Shown here: positions 10,242-21,864 of the stretch, piece by piece | How positions within the stretch are numbered: the first letter of the stretch is position 1 | Layout: each line of letters begins with the position of its first letter | Source of the DNA: Sphaeroforma arctica JP610 | Lineage: Eukaryota > Opisthokonta > Ichthyosporea > Ichthyophonida | Assembly: GCF_001186125.1 (NCBI RefSeq) | Contig: NW_014040285.1 | Location: 14,032 to 49,876 of the forward strand | DNA length: 35,845 nucleotides | Direction of reading: 5' to 3' | Position numbers and translations under genes: made by a program | The notes under the pieces: model-generated | Database searches by the model: none | Told to the model about the DNA's origin: nothing | What the model saw: the letters and a program-made list of their open reading frames with translations, nothing else

Positions 10242-10688
10242 TGGTGGAGAAGGTACTTGCGAGCTTGCACAGTATAGGAGGAGGGTATCTCACCTTGTCC
10301 ATTATCTTCTTAAACTTGAACTGACCACTTCTTCCCATCAATCTTTCCTGAACCACTACAGCGAATATGAGAGCCATACCATATGTTCATATATTGTATC
10401 ATATACTTGCCATTTTTGAAATAAATAATATTATCCCTATGGGACTACAGCTTTAGTGTAATATGAGAAGTAGGTTGGACTATATAATCGATGGTGACTA
10501 GTAGTCTACGCCAAATAAAATAGAGTATAAGGTCACTACTTCTCCATAATAATAAAAAGAGACAGAAAAGATAATATCCATCGATTCCCGATTAATAGAT
10601 GAGGGTGGTCTGGTGGAGAAGGTACTTGCGAGCTTGCACAGTATAGGAGGAGGGTATCTCACCTCGTCCATTATCTTCTTAAACTTGA
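10242..10688. repeat. 78-bp direct repeat (10242-10319 and 10611-10688)
   Basis: The two 78-bp blocks (tggtggagaaggtacttgcg...) differ at one base and lie 369 bp apart, with unrelated sequence between them. Both are open on the minus strand and read FKKIMD(K/E)VRYPPPILCK inside larger minus-strand frames (10066-10377 and 10498-10791). That could be a shared small peptide segment or just a duplicated block of non-coding DNA. No known family was recognised. Confidence 0.85.
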
Positions 10689-12611
10689 GAAAGGAGGGGA
10701 GAGGGAGGGGGACTTCTAATAAGATATCCACCTCCCCCCTTCCCCCTAATATCGCCCTCATATCTAGAGGATCATCATTAATATGATACATAGTCCTATA
10801 CTAGATACCATGTATATCAGGAGGCAGTCGAATCTAATTGTAGCTATAGGTGTATGAGTAGTGAGAAGTAAGGCTGGGTGGGAGTATGTGGATAGACAGT
10901 ATAGGGTATAAGAGGTCATATGAGGTGAGTGTATACGAATTTTATATAGATATATATATATATATCACTATGCCATAGAGAGTGGAATATACATCATTTT
11001 TTAGATAGATGAGAGCGCCATAGGGGAGTGAGTATACCTATATCTTTATCCCTATCCAGATACATATACATAGTCGGACAAGGGAAAAGGTTCGTGTTCA
11101 TAGTGGAAATTATGTCTAGGAGGGGTATGACAGTGAGTGTAGGGAAATATCTACGATAGCTATATGACTAAGGGGGTAGTAGGGAGAGAGTGATGTATAG
11201 AGATAGAGAGTTTTCTCTATATGTGTAGGCGTAAGTGCATGGCTATTGACATATATACTAGTAGGGGATATAAGCATAGCTAGCAAAACACTACTAGGGA
11301 TCGGTTTTATATATATGTTTTTCTAGCCCCTGTAGGGTCGATAGATGTACTATGTCGGGATGGGTATAGATGAAAGGTAGCCAGGGCTATATAGAGAGAA
11401 TACATATAGAGATATCTCTATATGTATATATATACATATATACTAGTAGCCAGCTACATCTATAGAAGGGCTCTGCCCTTCATCTCTCGAGAGGAATCCC
11501 GTATTTCCCATCTCGAGTGTAGGAGAAGGTAAAGCACTCGAGTGGGGCAGTGTTATAAGAATTATTTTGCTACTACACCAAAGTAAGTTTTACTAAGGCC
11601 AGCTGATGTACCGCTATCATCAATCTTCACGTCTGCTTGCTTGCATATCTCGAGTCCTGTTTGCTCGTAAGCGTTTCCAGGGAGAAAGCTTGTGGTTACA
11701 ACTAGATAGATGATTGGTTTAACCTACAGTAATAACAAGACTCTCACATCGGGCATAAATCTACACCTACATCTAAAAACACGGGCACAGCTATCGTCTC
11801 TTACTATGGAAATTACCTGATCATATATAAATAATGTGATATCAACCCAAATAAGGGGGTAGTGCAGGAAGGCTAATGATAAAACAGGGTAAAAAAAACA
11901 CTATTAAAAATTCCATTAACGGACTTCATCTGTTAAAAGTGTAATCACAAATCATCTCTAAATAGAAATACAAAACTACAGCGTGGGGTAAGGTGTCCCT
12001 AAATGAACTGGGTGCACCACACCGTATATCCGAGCTATAGATATGAAAAGCATAATACAATATAAACATTCAGGGAAACAATAGTATGGAAGGTCTTCAC
12101 GAAGATTGATTATGTTCCGAGTCTATTAATTCATAAAAATAAAAAGAGAGATATGGATAAACTACAAGTATGGTAGTAGGTCTCGTACCCGTAGGGATAA
12201 CCAAATAGACCTTCATACTCTCAGAATAATACTCAGGAGGCAGGAGACAAGTGGAAGAGGATATCTCATACCCCTCCGGATACCCCGATAGTCTTATACT
12301 ATATCCAGGAAAATATTCTGGTTCGGTAAAAATGATGCACGCGCCTAATCAGAAAAAAATCGACGACACCTTATTTTGGTGCTGTGCCATCTCAGAGGAA
12401 CCCCGGCAAATTATAAAATATCCCGATAACCCCGGACATGACAAACCATATATGTAAAGCCTAGCCCTGAAATAGCCGGCTCGTTGTCAATTCAGCGAGT
12501 CGTTGATTCAACACTATGTTATTTAATATGTGACTCACAATTTATGTACAAGCCACCCTGATCTACTCCCAGTTCTTTATAGTACACGGTTCGATATATT
12601 ATTTGTTTTCA

Positions 12612-12821
12612 TCATAACAACTGTAAGTCCCCCCCCCTTGTTAGCACTGTTGGCTCTCCTAACAGACATGCATTGAAACGGTGACCGGCGGCCGTAATTG
12701 GTGGAGACTGAAGCTTGAAAGCACTTTGTGCAACGCCTCGTCGGAATGAGTGACATGTGACCTGAGCCGCAACTCCTGTGCGGACGACGAGCTGATGTGC
12801 GTTAAATATGGCCTTGCCCAA
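12612..12821 (-). pseudogene. possible tyrosine recombinase C-terminal fragment
   Basis: On the minus strand the frame reads GVAAQVTCHSFRRGVAQSAF (motif at about 12752-12731). This resembles the H-x-x-R-R-G box that carries two active-site residues in tyrosine recombinases of the Crypton and DIRS/Ngaro type. About a dozen residues later comes AAGHRF, where those enzymes have their second His. No upstream Arg box and no downstream catalytic Tyr were identified. The plus strand over the same bases is also open. It may be a chance resemblance or a decayed mobile-element fragment, and if the latter it is broken. Confidence 0.2.
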
Positions 12822-13160
12822 GAAGATGTCAAACTAAGAACTCGAAAGTCTCCGGGTCGAAATAAGTCTACTTTGGATCGGTTGCCCGACTTTTTCAAGG
12901 TCGATGAGAATGGTGTCCGATTCGGGTACAAAGACGAACAAGGCTGCTGCGAAGGTGCGCGAGGTGTGACGACGAACCGCACAAAGTCAGAAGAAGACGA
13001 TGAGTGTTCTCCACACCGCCCACATGCCAGATGCTCGCAAAAGCAATACAATCCAATCTGCACGATATATTGGCTGGCGTGCATGGTGCTTTTAACAGAG
13101 ACTATATATTCCTGGATGGTCTGGCGCCAGTCGGCTTCGGCTAGTACAGGAGTCCTTTAA
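12750..13160 (+). CDS. unrecognised open frame, possible host exon
   Basis: This 136-codon plus-strand frame has a protein-like middle: SPGRNKSTLDRLPDFFKVDE, then NGVRFGYKDEQG. It is rich in charged residues, unlike the Ser-rich reading of the opposite strand (12659-13084). The pattern LPDFF.VDENGVRF loosely recalls the end of LOTUS/OST-HTH and similar winged-helix domains (L..LPD.F.V...G..V.L), but only about 15 residues support that. The end of the frame (from about 13085) is hydrophobic and may be intron. The frame overlaps the recombinase-like reading on the other strand, so at most one of the two is real there. Confidence 0.25.
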   Translation: MTCDLSRNSCADDELMCVKYGLAQEDVKLRTRKSPGRNKSTLDRLPDFFKVDENGVRFGYKDEQGCCEGARGVTTNRTKSEEDDECSPHRPHARCSQKQYNPICTIYWLACMVLLTETIYSWMVWRQSASASTGVL

Positions 13161-14170
13161 CTCGTGCAGAACTATTAATTGCTGCTCGAAATTGACAAAT
13201 CTTCTTCGGGTGTCATCCTTTAAAATATAAATAGACCAGAAATTGAAGTATCTGGTATCTGTTTGGTATCACAACTATATATATACTTTCTCACGTATCG
13301 TCGCTAGTGCTGCAGCGCAATATTACAGTTACTTTGCGTGCCTTGTGCCATTTTCCCATTGACTATTTGGCACATTACCGTATCAACACATAAGTATGCA
13401 CTGGATTGCTGTGGCGCGAATCGTACAGACCCACGAGGCGCGAAGAGGGAGGACACGCGCCGGGGGGGGAGGGGTTGTGCCCGAGTGCTCGAGCGATCGA
13501 TTATGAACAGTGGACGGCCAAGGTCGAGAATCGTGAGGTTGTGTTCATGGCGTATAACGTGAGGCCATCAGATGGCGTTCTTCCATGATCGGGATCATAC
13601 GTTGTAGTCGCTATTTTCATTATAGAGCATGGTCTCCAGCGAATTGTAGTAATGAGCGAGTCGCACTTGTGCATGGTGCCCTTTGTTGAGGTAGCAGAAT
13701 TTGGGTTACGGTCGGTTCTCGAGGTATGGTGTGATGCGCCATTGGTTGACTATTCTGAGAACGACGTCTGATGTTACGGCACCGTGGTGCTGAATTAGGG
13801 ATATCTGTCTCGATAGCATGTCCGCTGCCAAGTTGAGCTTGCCTGACACTGACCTCTGAGTCTGGTTTTTGTGAAATTACTAGACGAGTTTACTGAGCTG
13901 GTCGTTCATGAGCTGAGATTGGCTGAGTCTCGTGCAAAGGGTGTGAAGTGCCGTCGTAGAGCCCGTGAGTCACATGATGGGTGTCGACCCCTTATTGTGG
14001 TGTTGGTGAAAGAACTCGAATGCCAGTATCGGGGGGTGACCAGTGGTTGGTGAATATGCTGGGTTGTTGGTTCCAATTTGAGGTGGTGTCAAATCCCGTC
14101 TTGAAGACATCGTATCACCCCAGACTTCCATATCAAACACCGAACGCTTCAAACCCAGTAACCCATCCCG
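13161..14170. other. ambiguous stretch next to the fossil retroelement
   Basis: Base composition is mixed. It includes a GC-rich patch with a G-run near 13464-13472, short plus-strand frames (13406-13588, VENREVVFMAYNVRPSDGV; 13871-14053, LLDEFTELVVHELRLAESR) and no identified domain. It may contain the outer end of the Ty3/gypsy element, or remains of another element in the opposite orientation. No long terminal repeat could be matched by eye with the right-hand end. Confidence 0.25.
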
Positions 14171-15884
14171 TAAAATCATATCTTCCGGTCGTCCAATGGG
14201 TCTTGTTCGATATTGAGACGTTCCTCCTTTGTGAGTAAAGCGGTTGTATCAGCAGGTCGCTGTCTATCTCGTCGGTCAATGTCCATCTCTTCAGACACAG
14301 GATACATATCCACAATAGCAACCGACTTTTTCTCACGCCTTGCACGAAAATTGGACTTCGCACTCTGACTATAAGTGTATATAGTACCGATCGACTCCAA
14401 ACTCGTGCTAGCTTCGACTGACCTCACTCAAGTTTCTGCCATCACTCCTAGCGATCTTTCAATAGGGTCAACAGATGCCACTCCAAACAATGCCTCTACA
14501 TACTTCAGGGACTCGATCAAATGCTGATTGGTTAAATTTATCGCGGTCACTGCACTAACAGAGGTGGTTTTATACCTGCTTCTTCTGCAGGCATATCCCA
14601 ACGCACCGGATGTTCCACTCAGATGAGTCACTGACCCTATGGCAACACTTTGAGTCATATAGGACACCACGTCCTCGTCACGAAGGACTGCCCTTTTCCA
14701 AGCAGGCCGTATCGCCTTCAGTCCGAAAGTCCTTACGAAGATTATGACCCGTATAAGGACTCATACGACACACCAACGTAATAAACCCTGGTGCATCCAT
14801 CGGCTCTTTCTCATGCTCGATGAAAATTCCCGGACGCGGGTAAATTACCATCCGATCTGCCGATTAAACCGGTATCATCTCAAACCATCGTACCTTATAA
14901 GCATAAGAGCAGCCCATTATAATCATCGCTAAATCCAGCAGAATTCTGGTCACCACCTTGCCCCGGTCCGACCACTTTGGATTGAAGTACCAAAGGTGGG
15001 CCGCCCATGTCCTTAACGCTCCCCAGCCAGCGTTGCCTGACTAAATGGCTTTATACGAAAATTTGTTCCAATCTTATCAAATACAGCCTTATTGACCGAA
15101 TGAGACTCCGTCTCCGGTTTCACACCCAGCGGTTCACTCTGGCGTAGGTCGGATCAGTATGATAGGCAGGCCGAGATTATATGTCTGCCACTGGGTAAAG
15201 TTCTTCCGGTACATGTTTCAGCAAGATATCAAAGCCGCATAGCGCCTGTGCATACCTTACCATACGCCGACTCTGACCGTGGACGTAGCTTCCTGCATCA
15301 GCATCCTATCCAAAAGTTCGTAATCCGTAAACAAGACACGGATGGCCAGACCTCTTGATTGTCGTCCAAAACTTGTAGAGGCAGTGTATGATTGCAAGCA
15401 TCTTCTTATACATGATGATCAGCTCCACTGAGCTGAACACGGACATTTGAAATCCCACAGGCTTCGCACTACAGCTAGCTCGCCGTCAAAGCCTATCTCT
15501 ACCAAAATTCATCTCTTAGCGGCCTCTGCCCCTTCTTACGAAGATCAAATCGGGGCATGATCTGGGAGTAGCTCAGGATACACTGGCTCCAGTACTCAAA
15601 CGTATGGTACCAAGAGGCTAAAAGGTCCGTATCCGTAGGTGACGGCATACGAATAATAAACTCCATACAATCCTTACTAATGTATGAGCCATTCTCGTAC
15701 ACCACGTGCCCCAGCGCAACTATCGGTCGGTCGAAGATACCAAAGCAACACTTCTTGAGGTTCAACTTCTCCTTATGTTTGACACACGCAGCTATGAGCG
15801 TCTTAATGCTATTCAAGCGCTCCCTAGCACTGCTATGGTTCACAACTCTATCGTTAATATATGTCTAGGCTCTGAAAAGCGCGC

Positions 15885-16700
15885 TTCTCGCCTGTATACT
15901 CCACGACACAATTTTGCGCCTGGGCATTCAAACGTCAACGTTTCAGCCACTTTCTGCTGGCAGAAATACTGCCCCAGGCCGGCCATAGTGTGATACTTCC
16001 TGCCTCGCACCGCTGATAAGAAATTTGCACAATCGGCACCGGGTACACCTCACACTCCAACGCAACCTTAAATTTCTTACAACTCATACAACAGCGCCAA
16101 TCATGGGCTGACAAGGAAACCACATCTAGATTCTTGAAAACCATGTGCGTCATGGCACAATACCCTCTGGCCTAAACCTCTGCTATCATGCGTGTGACAC
16201 CGACATCGCCCTAGCTTTCAACATTCGTGACTAACACCGACGTAAACTGACTACCATCCTTCAAACACTGGAAACTAAAACCCTAAAACCCTAAATCGCT
16301 CCATGTTCTCGCCTGCATACTCCACGACACAATTTTGCGCCTGGGCATTCAAACGTCAACATGTGCTGAGACGTTTCAGCCACTTTCTGCTGGCAGAAAT
16401 ACTGCCCCAGGCCGGCCATAGTGTGATACTTCCTGCCTCGCACCGCTGATAAGAAATTTGCACAATCGGCACCGGGTACACCTCACACTCCAACGCAACC
16501 TTAAATTTCTTACAACTCATACAACAGCACCAATCATGGGCTGACAAGGGAACCACATCTAGATTCTTGAAAACCATGTGCGTCATGGCACAATACCCTC
16601 TGGCCTAAACCTCTGCTATCATGCGTGTGACACCGACATAGCCCTAGCTTTCAACATTCGTGACTAACACCGACGTAAACTGACTACCACCCTTCAAACA
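15885..16700. repeat. two near-identical tandem copies inside the fossil retroelement
   Basis: The copies are 15885-16267 and 16306-16700, almost identical apart from a 12-bp length difference and a few substitutions. A 38-bp linker between them (16268-16305) contains a telomere-like tract at about 16275-16295 (three CCCTAAA(A)-type units). The high identity of the copies compared with the strong decay of the element around them says the duplication is much younger than the insertion, or has been homogenised. Confidence 0.9.
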
Positions 16701-19375
16701 AAATTTTACTTCATTTTCTGAAACTGATGTCAGCATACTTCATAAACATGAAAGTGGTCGCTTTGTATGCGACCTATTAACAACCGGCTCATCCAACTCT
16801 TTCTTCCTGCACACCATACTTCTTATGCAGCTTACGAAGATGCGACTGATCAAAGTATGAATACGCTCTCGGGTCTATAACATTCGCCTGATATATGGTG
16901 GTCGCCTCATATCAAACAGCCTTGGTACGACGTACTCGTCTGCATCGTCAAAATCTACTGCATTTACTGAGTAGCCTGCACAGACGCCACATAGTTGAGC
17001 CTCTCTTATTTCTTGATGTCCGTACAGTATTTAACCGTAAGTCCTGCGGAATCACCTCCGAGACCTTGCGTCGATTAGAATGCATACCCCTCAGTTATGC
17101 TCTCGCCCGAATTCTCCACGGGTAAGATAGTTTTTGTTGCTCATACTCCAGAGCTTCTGGCGTCAAAATAACGATTACATCCGTCTGTCGGATCATTGCC
17201 GGAAAGTCACGTCTTGTTAACATGAGAGCCCACATGGTCTGGGATCCTAACTGCACGTTGTAGAAATACTGCCTCCGGTCAGTCTAAAATATCAAGATCA
17301 AATGATATAACATATTGGTTTTTATTTGTATTTAAAATAATTGAATAGAAGTTCTTTTTCCAATATTTCCAAAGTGTTCTAAATTCACTTTGATGGCTCC
17401 AATAGCCTGAGTATTTGGTATGACTCATTTACTTATGGAACTTTATTTATATTAGCTATTGTATTAACGTGACTTACGTTCTTATGTCTATTTAAAAATT
17501 AGGCATGTGGTCATGAACACTTAGTACTTCTAGTGAAAATTGTTCAATAAAGAACAGCTAGAGGTACGTCCTGTGTGATCGAGGATATTAAGGCTCTTAC
17601 CAAGAGACAGTCCTGATCATTCTTACACAAGCTACCACTGCTAAATCCCGACTGACTTAAATTGTATCTTAGTTTATTTAACATGGTTTAAAGCATAGAA
17701 AGTTCCATCGAAGTTTACATCGTCCGTATCAAACAGAGACAGGCCCATGAGCAAAAGTACCCTAGACGGGCGTACAAACCCCCTCTCGGCAACGTCCTTT
17801 TACAGCAGTCTTTACACCTTGCTGCTGAGCAAAGAAAACTTGTTGACCAGTTCCGGAGCCTGCATAGATCTCAATGTCTTCGTAGCCTACAGTGCCCTGA
17901 GTAACACTTCTAGCTTATGCAGTGAGTCACTTGGGCTTGTTAGGGCATTCGCTGTTGAAGTGACCATGCTGGTCACAGTTATGACAACGTATCAGCCTGT
18001 GATACACTACTATAGCTTCTCGGATTTCATTATTGTCCGAGAACTTCACGCCATGCTCCTCCGAGTCTTCACGTGTACGCTTATCTGCTTTCCCTATTAG
18101 CTGCCCATTGTTCCTACGTTCGCAGTAGGAATCTGATGCGGATTCATTTGCTTAATTAGCGCCCAAAAGTCCTCTTACTGTCTCTCCAGCCGAGTACGTA
18201 GATCATTTATGGTAGCAAGCGCGCCACCGGTCTCGTAGCGAATCCCTACTGGATTTGGAGGTAGCGCTGCTTCCTGCACTTCCGGTGGAGCCACTTCTAT
18301 GTTTGCATTCCGAATACCTCGGTGAGCCCCTTCAACCGATAGACATGACAAACTATACCTCATAGTACCTTTTCCTTTACAAACAAACGGGCCATGGACA
18401 GGTTCATAATATCATGGATCGACATCATCGTCGCCGTAGCCGCCTTCCCAAACAGCGGCTCCATCTACATCAAGCCCAAGAAACAGGAAGCGTACTGGCT
18501 CTGAAAACATTCCAACCCAAGATTGGCGATAATACCTGCCCTAGTGGACAATCGTGCCGCCACATTCAGATGGCTCCTCATCTTATCAATGACTTCCTGA
18601 ACAGGTTCAAATGCCACCTGTCTCTGACGTGTAGCCAAGCCCGTCATGACCAGGTGCCTTTTGAAAGCCTCCAACTTGACCATTACACGGACCGCCACCT
18701 GACGTTCATCCTGTCCATCCTCAGCTTCCGCTTCCAACCCGAACACATCGACAGTGTGCCGTAAAGCACCTCCTGCAGCGATACGATAAGACAGCCCACA
18801 TCGCATAGGTTTGCAGATTCTGCAGCAAACCAACCACTAGCCATGCCCCATCTCCGTACTCCTCAGCCAAGCGATCAGCCGTCAACAGCATAGCTTCATG
18901 CGGCTCTTCAAGTAGCATTTGCAACGTAGGTTATGCCTTGCTAAGACCAAGGAACCGATTATCCTCACATCCGCTAATGCAACTCCCAGAACAGCTCTGA
19001 TGCTGGCCTGGTCCGCCGTAGTGAATCCATGTCGCAAGTAATCTTCAGCCTGGTGCCTCTGCTTGACGTCCGTTGCAATTTTATACTGCCATGATTGTAC
19101 GCTCGTCGTTCCCTGATCTTCTGACCATTATACTTCGTCCATGTGTGATGGTCGTCATCTTCCTCTCCTCGGAATATTTATATTTCTTCATTCGTCATCG
19201 TGTATGAAAAAATAGCGTCTAGCTATTGGTTAATAGCTACCTAGTTTACTTGTGAGTGAGTTATACGCTTAATTAGACTACTCGATAGTAGCCTCTATTC
19301 ACTATGTCATTAAACTAGTGCTGTAGCGTGTAAAGTTCCCTTGCCACACTCCCACTAGTTATCTAAATTATGTCT

Positions 19376-19417
19376 CCAAGTGATCCATCTGATCACTTGG
19401 TTTCTCCCCAAGTGATC
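19376..19417. repeat. 10-bp perfect inverted repeat and a third copy at the gap edge
   Basis: CCAAGTGATC (19376-19385), a 5-base loop, and its reverse complement GATCACTTGG (19391-19400) form a perfect hairpin. A third direct copy, CCAAGTGATC (19408-19417), ends exactly where the Ns begin. On the far side of the gap is a TA-rich tract. Confidence 0.9.
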
Positions 19418-19514
19418 NNNNNNNNNNNNNNNNNNNNNNNNNNNNNNNNNNNNNNNNNNNNNNNNNNNNNNNNNNNNNNNNNNNNNNNNNNNNNNNNNNN
19501 NNNNNNNNNNNNNN
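19418..19514. other. assembly gap of 97 Ns
   Basis: Unknown bases. The gap sits between an inverted repeat and a TATA-rich tract, both hard to sequence. Its true length is unknown, and any open frame crossing it is meaningless. Confidence 0.99.
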
Positions 19515-19642
19515 TATATATACATATATAAATATCATAAAAGTGAGCTAGCGACCTACTTACGGCATACCAATCAAGATAACCATCTACATCTAAACAG
19601 CTACATAAACAATAGTATTTTAAAAATTCATTGGAAAAAATT

Positions 19643-19729
19643 TCGTAGATGGGAGAATCGAACTCCCATTTTTGCTGATTCGTTTTACCGTCACCACAAA
19701 GCAATGTTCTGCCATTGAACTAATCCATT
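19643..19729 (-). tRNA. tRNA-His (GTG) with a 16-base intron, copy 1
   Basis: Read on the minus strand, the D-stem is GTTC/GAAC. The anticodon stem TTGCT/AGCAA holds the loop TTGTGG...C with anticodon GTG, interrupted at the usual 37/38 site by a 16-base intron (tgacggtaaaacgaat). The T-arm GGGAG/CTCCC encloses TTCGATT, and the discriminator is A. The acceptor stem (AATGGAT with ATCTACG) has mismatches at positions 1 and 2, one more than in copy 2 at 23935-24021. It lies just beyond the 3' end of the LINE and in the same orientation. It may be a functional gene, a pseudogene, or a tRNA-derived repeat. Confidence 0.7.
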
Positions 19730-20085
19730 ACAAGTTGAGTTTATGTTGTAATTGTTAAATTTATAAAAGTGAAATAACGAAATCTCGCTGCCATTTTTTC
19801 ATTTCTGGCTTCAATTTCGTCGGAGAGGTTTTGGGAAAATTGAAGGAAAGTTAAGATTGTCGAACTGCCGCGAGAAGCTTGAGGCGAGTGATGTAACGAT
19901 GGAAGACATACGGTATGTTAGTTCACGTCGATTGATACAGAATACCTCTACCATTGGGTGAGAACTAAAACCTGCCTGCCATTGCGTGTAATAATGCTGG
20001 CCCACACTCGTAGTGGTAATCTGGGCTGAGTCAGTCTAAGGTATTTGGAGCGTGATACCAAGAAGGGTGAGGTTGTCGTCCGCAA

Positions 20086-20274
20086 TTATGTTTCGAAGCG
20101 AAGTTGGAGGCTGCCCGATACCGCACTAGGGCCCACCAGAATACGCCTTATTAGGAAACTGATACAAGCAAAGTGGCTGGACGTAAAAGTCTTATCTCCG
20201 GGGCACACAGGACAGAGGCATCCACCAGTGCAATAGTCAAGCAATTTGAACATGAACGTGTTGGTTGTTATCAT
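20086..20274 (-). pseudogene. LINE C-terminal Cys/His motif region
   Basis: The reading contains CLCPVCPGDKTFTSSHFACI, a C-x2-C-x9-H-x2-C type cluster like the zinc-binding motif near the C-terminus of many LINE ORF2 proteins, where it helps bind RNA or DNA. It lies at the right distance after the RT thumb. The reading between thumb and motif is interrupted. Confidence 0.45.
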
Positions 20275-20559
20275 GGCACAAAGATGGATTGGGGTGTGTT
20301 CACGGCAATGGGTAAACTATCATGGGAGGGCATGCCCCGGTCCGTGATGGGAAGTTATCCTCTTATAAGTCGATTGAAGTATTGGCGGCGAGCGTTGCCT
20401 GCTCTCTCCTTAGTTGCGAGACGTTGAGCGGTATCATATCGGACCTGCTCGTGGAGTTTACGAAGTTCTTGTGTTGAGGTGTGCGCCCGCCCTTTGATTC
20501 GAGATTTTTGTTTGGAGGTCTGTTACGTGTCCAAGCGGATCTCACGTAAGTGGGGCGAG

Positions 20560-21864
20560 TTGGCTTGTACTGTTTATCTAGGTAGTCCCAGGCAGCCACC
20601 AAGGTACTCCGCAAATTGGCGTGCTGGAAGTAAACAGCAGAAGCTGAGAAGCCGTATGCGCTGGTACGGGAGTTTTGGAAATATAGTGCCTATTATGATG
20701 GCTACTGCTTGAATAAGTGTTGAGTTGTATCGCTCGTACAGCGGCTTTAAAGCGGCATGCCAAATTGGGGGAGCCCATGCAATGATGTTTAGACTGTCAT
20801 AGGTGGCCGTTGAAAAAATAAATATCTTGAATATTTCCAACCGATTCTGCGGATGGCACTAGCTGAATCCATGAAATTCATACGCCCGAAAGGACACTAT
20901 AGCCCGGAATAAACGGAGTAAAGGTGTCACGAGGTTGTCCATGTGTTTTACAAAGTCAATAATCGGTATGCCCTGGGACAGTTGAAATTCTAAGTGTTCG
21001 GAAGGCTGCGGGTAGATGTCAGAGAATTCCGCCGCCATGGGCATGGGAGGGATACATGATGAGATATCCTTTGATAAGGAGAGGCGGTATCGTATGCAAC
21101 ATACTCAACAATCTGTTTGGGGGCATAAGAATCCCTTGTTTTTGACCGGACTGACGACCCCAATCATCGATCGCGTTCAGGAAGGGTTGCAACCGAACAG
21201 ACTGCAGAGCCTGGATGCGCGTGTTATATCCAAAGAAGTAGGAGCGAAGGAATTTCGGCCGAAATTGCGCAAGCGTAATAGCTAGGGAGTCCAAATAAAT
21301 TATATACAGCTATGGACCGACATTCGAACCTTGGAGTATGCCATTCATTCTATAGAATAGAGGTGAAAGTTTCCCACAATGCGTCACCCGTGTGGGGACA
21401 TTCTCGAACAATGTACGGAGACAATTGATACAGGTTTCTGGCATTTCAACGTGGCGCAACAGTCTCCACACGCGCAGGAGGACCACTTTATCGGATGGTT
21501 TGGTATTGTCAAGGCACGCATTATTCCAGGCATCTTCGGATTGTGTCTCATATTCCATCACGGATAAGGCATGAGTATGAAAAGAGTAGCGTGATTTAAA
21601 TCCAGCTTGAGTTGCATGGGTGGCTGATCCGGGGTGATTTGTTGTCAGCTGTGGGAAGCACTTTTCAAAAATGCGTTGAACAATCTGCGTTGAGGTTATC
21701 GGTCGAAAATCGGCAGGGGATGCAAAATCCGTGTCTTCTTTCTTCGGATGGGCTACCAAGAGAGTACAGTTAAGACCGTTAGCAAATGTACTAGCCATTA
21801 AGAAGGCAGAGAAAGCCTCAGCCAAGATGCTAAAAAGTGGGTTGTCAGGATCAAGGCGTCCCAT
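20560..21864 (-). pseudogene. LINE reverse transcriptase domain
   Basis: The clearest part is 21864-21310. It has LVAHPKKEDTDFASPADFRP, then IVQRIFEKCFPQL, then TQAGFKSRYSFHTHALSV, then a region ending GILQGSNVGP, all standard RT blocks of non-LTR elements. The next block (21294-21100) has LYIIYLDSLAITLA, then YFFGYNTRIQ where an FADDT-type active site is expected, then LNAIDDWGRQSG. The two catalytic aspartates are therefore gone. The thumb-like part (20840-20570) reads APPIWHAALKPLYERYNSTL then IRLLSFCCLLPARQF. One stop separates the first two blocks. The enzyme cannot be active as it stands. Confidence 0.8.

Larger units (their letters stand above)
9561..12610. other. compositionally distinct, hairpin-rich island without recognised genes
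   Basis: The style of the sequence changes here. There are long purine-rich runs (tagagatagagag, gagagggaggggg), many TATA-type palindromes (for example around 10950-10965 and 11400-11440) and compact hairpins such as GAAGGGC-TCT-GCCCTTC near 11466-11482 and the palindrome CTCTCGAGAG near 11485-11494. The only plus frame of note is 12251-12457 (KYSGSVKMMHAPNQKKIDD), which I do not recognise. Hairpin clusters of this kind are common in organelle DNA and in some mobile elements, but no rRNA, tRNA or mitochondrial gene was found, so the origin is open. Confidence 0.4.
14170..19417 (-). mobile_element. fossil Ty3/gypsy LTR retrotransposon (minus strand, ends not fixed)
   Basis: Parts appear in the family order on the minus strand. 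A gag-like region lies at about 18930-17750, with a CCHC zinc knuckle at about 17990-17940 (C-x2-C-x4-H-x4-C). The reverse transcriptase lies at about 16600-15500, with the conserved YPVPIV and LGHVVYENG regions of the Ty3 type. The end of the RNase H-like region lies at about 15290-15170 (RMVRYAQALCGFDILL followed by an ADxxSR-like end). Sequence to about 14170 may be integrase or tail, but I could not identify it. The element is old and heavily broken, with many breaks (well over ten). An AT-rich segment at about 17285-17690 interrupts it and may be a later insertion. Matching LTRs were not found. The right end may lie in the assembly gap. Confidence 0.8.

Noticed and set aside
9561-12610. 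Mitochondrial DNA insertion as the explanation for the hairpin island
   Set aside because: No rRNA, mitochondrial tRNA or respiratory gene was found. Kept only as an open possibility.
12659-13084. Minus-strand 141-codon Ser-rich frame
   Set aside because: Composition looks like a shadow of the charged plus-strand frame over the same bases.
17747-18100. Plus-strand 117-codon frame
   Set aside because: It is a shadow of the minus-strand gag region that carries the zinc knuckle.
19393-19704. Minus-strand open frame crossing the Ns
   Set aside because: A third of it is unknown bases and the rest is tRNA-His and flank.
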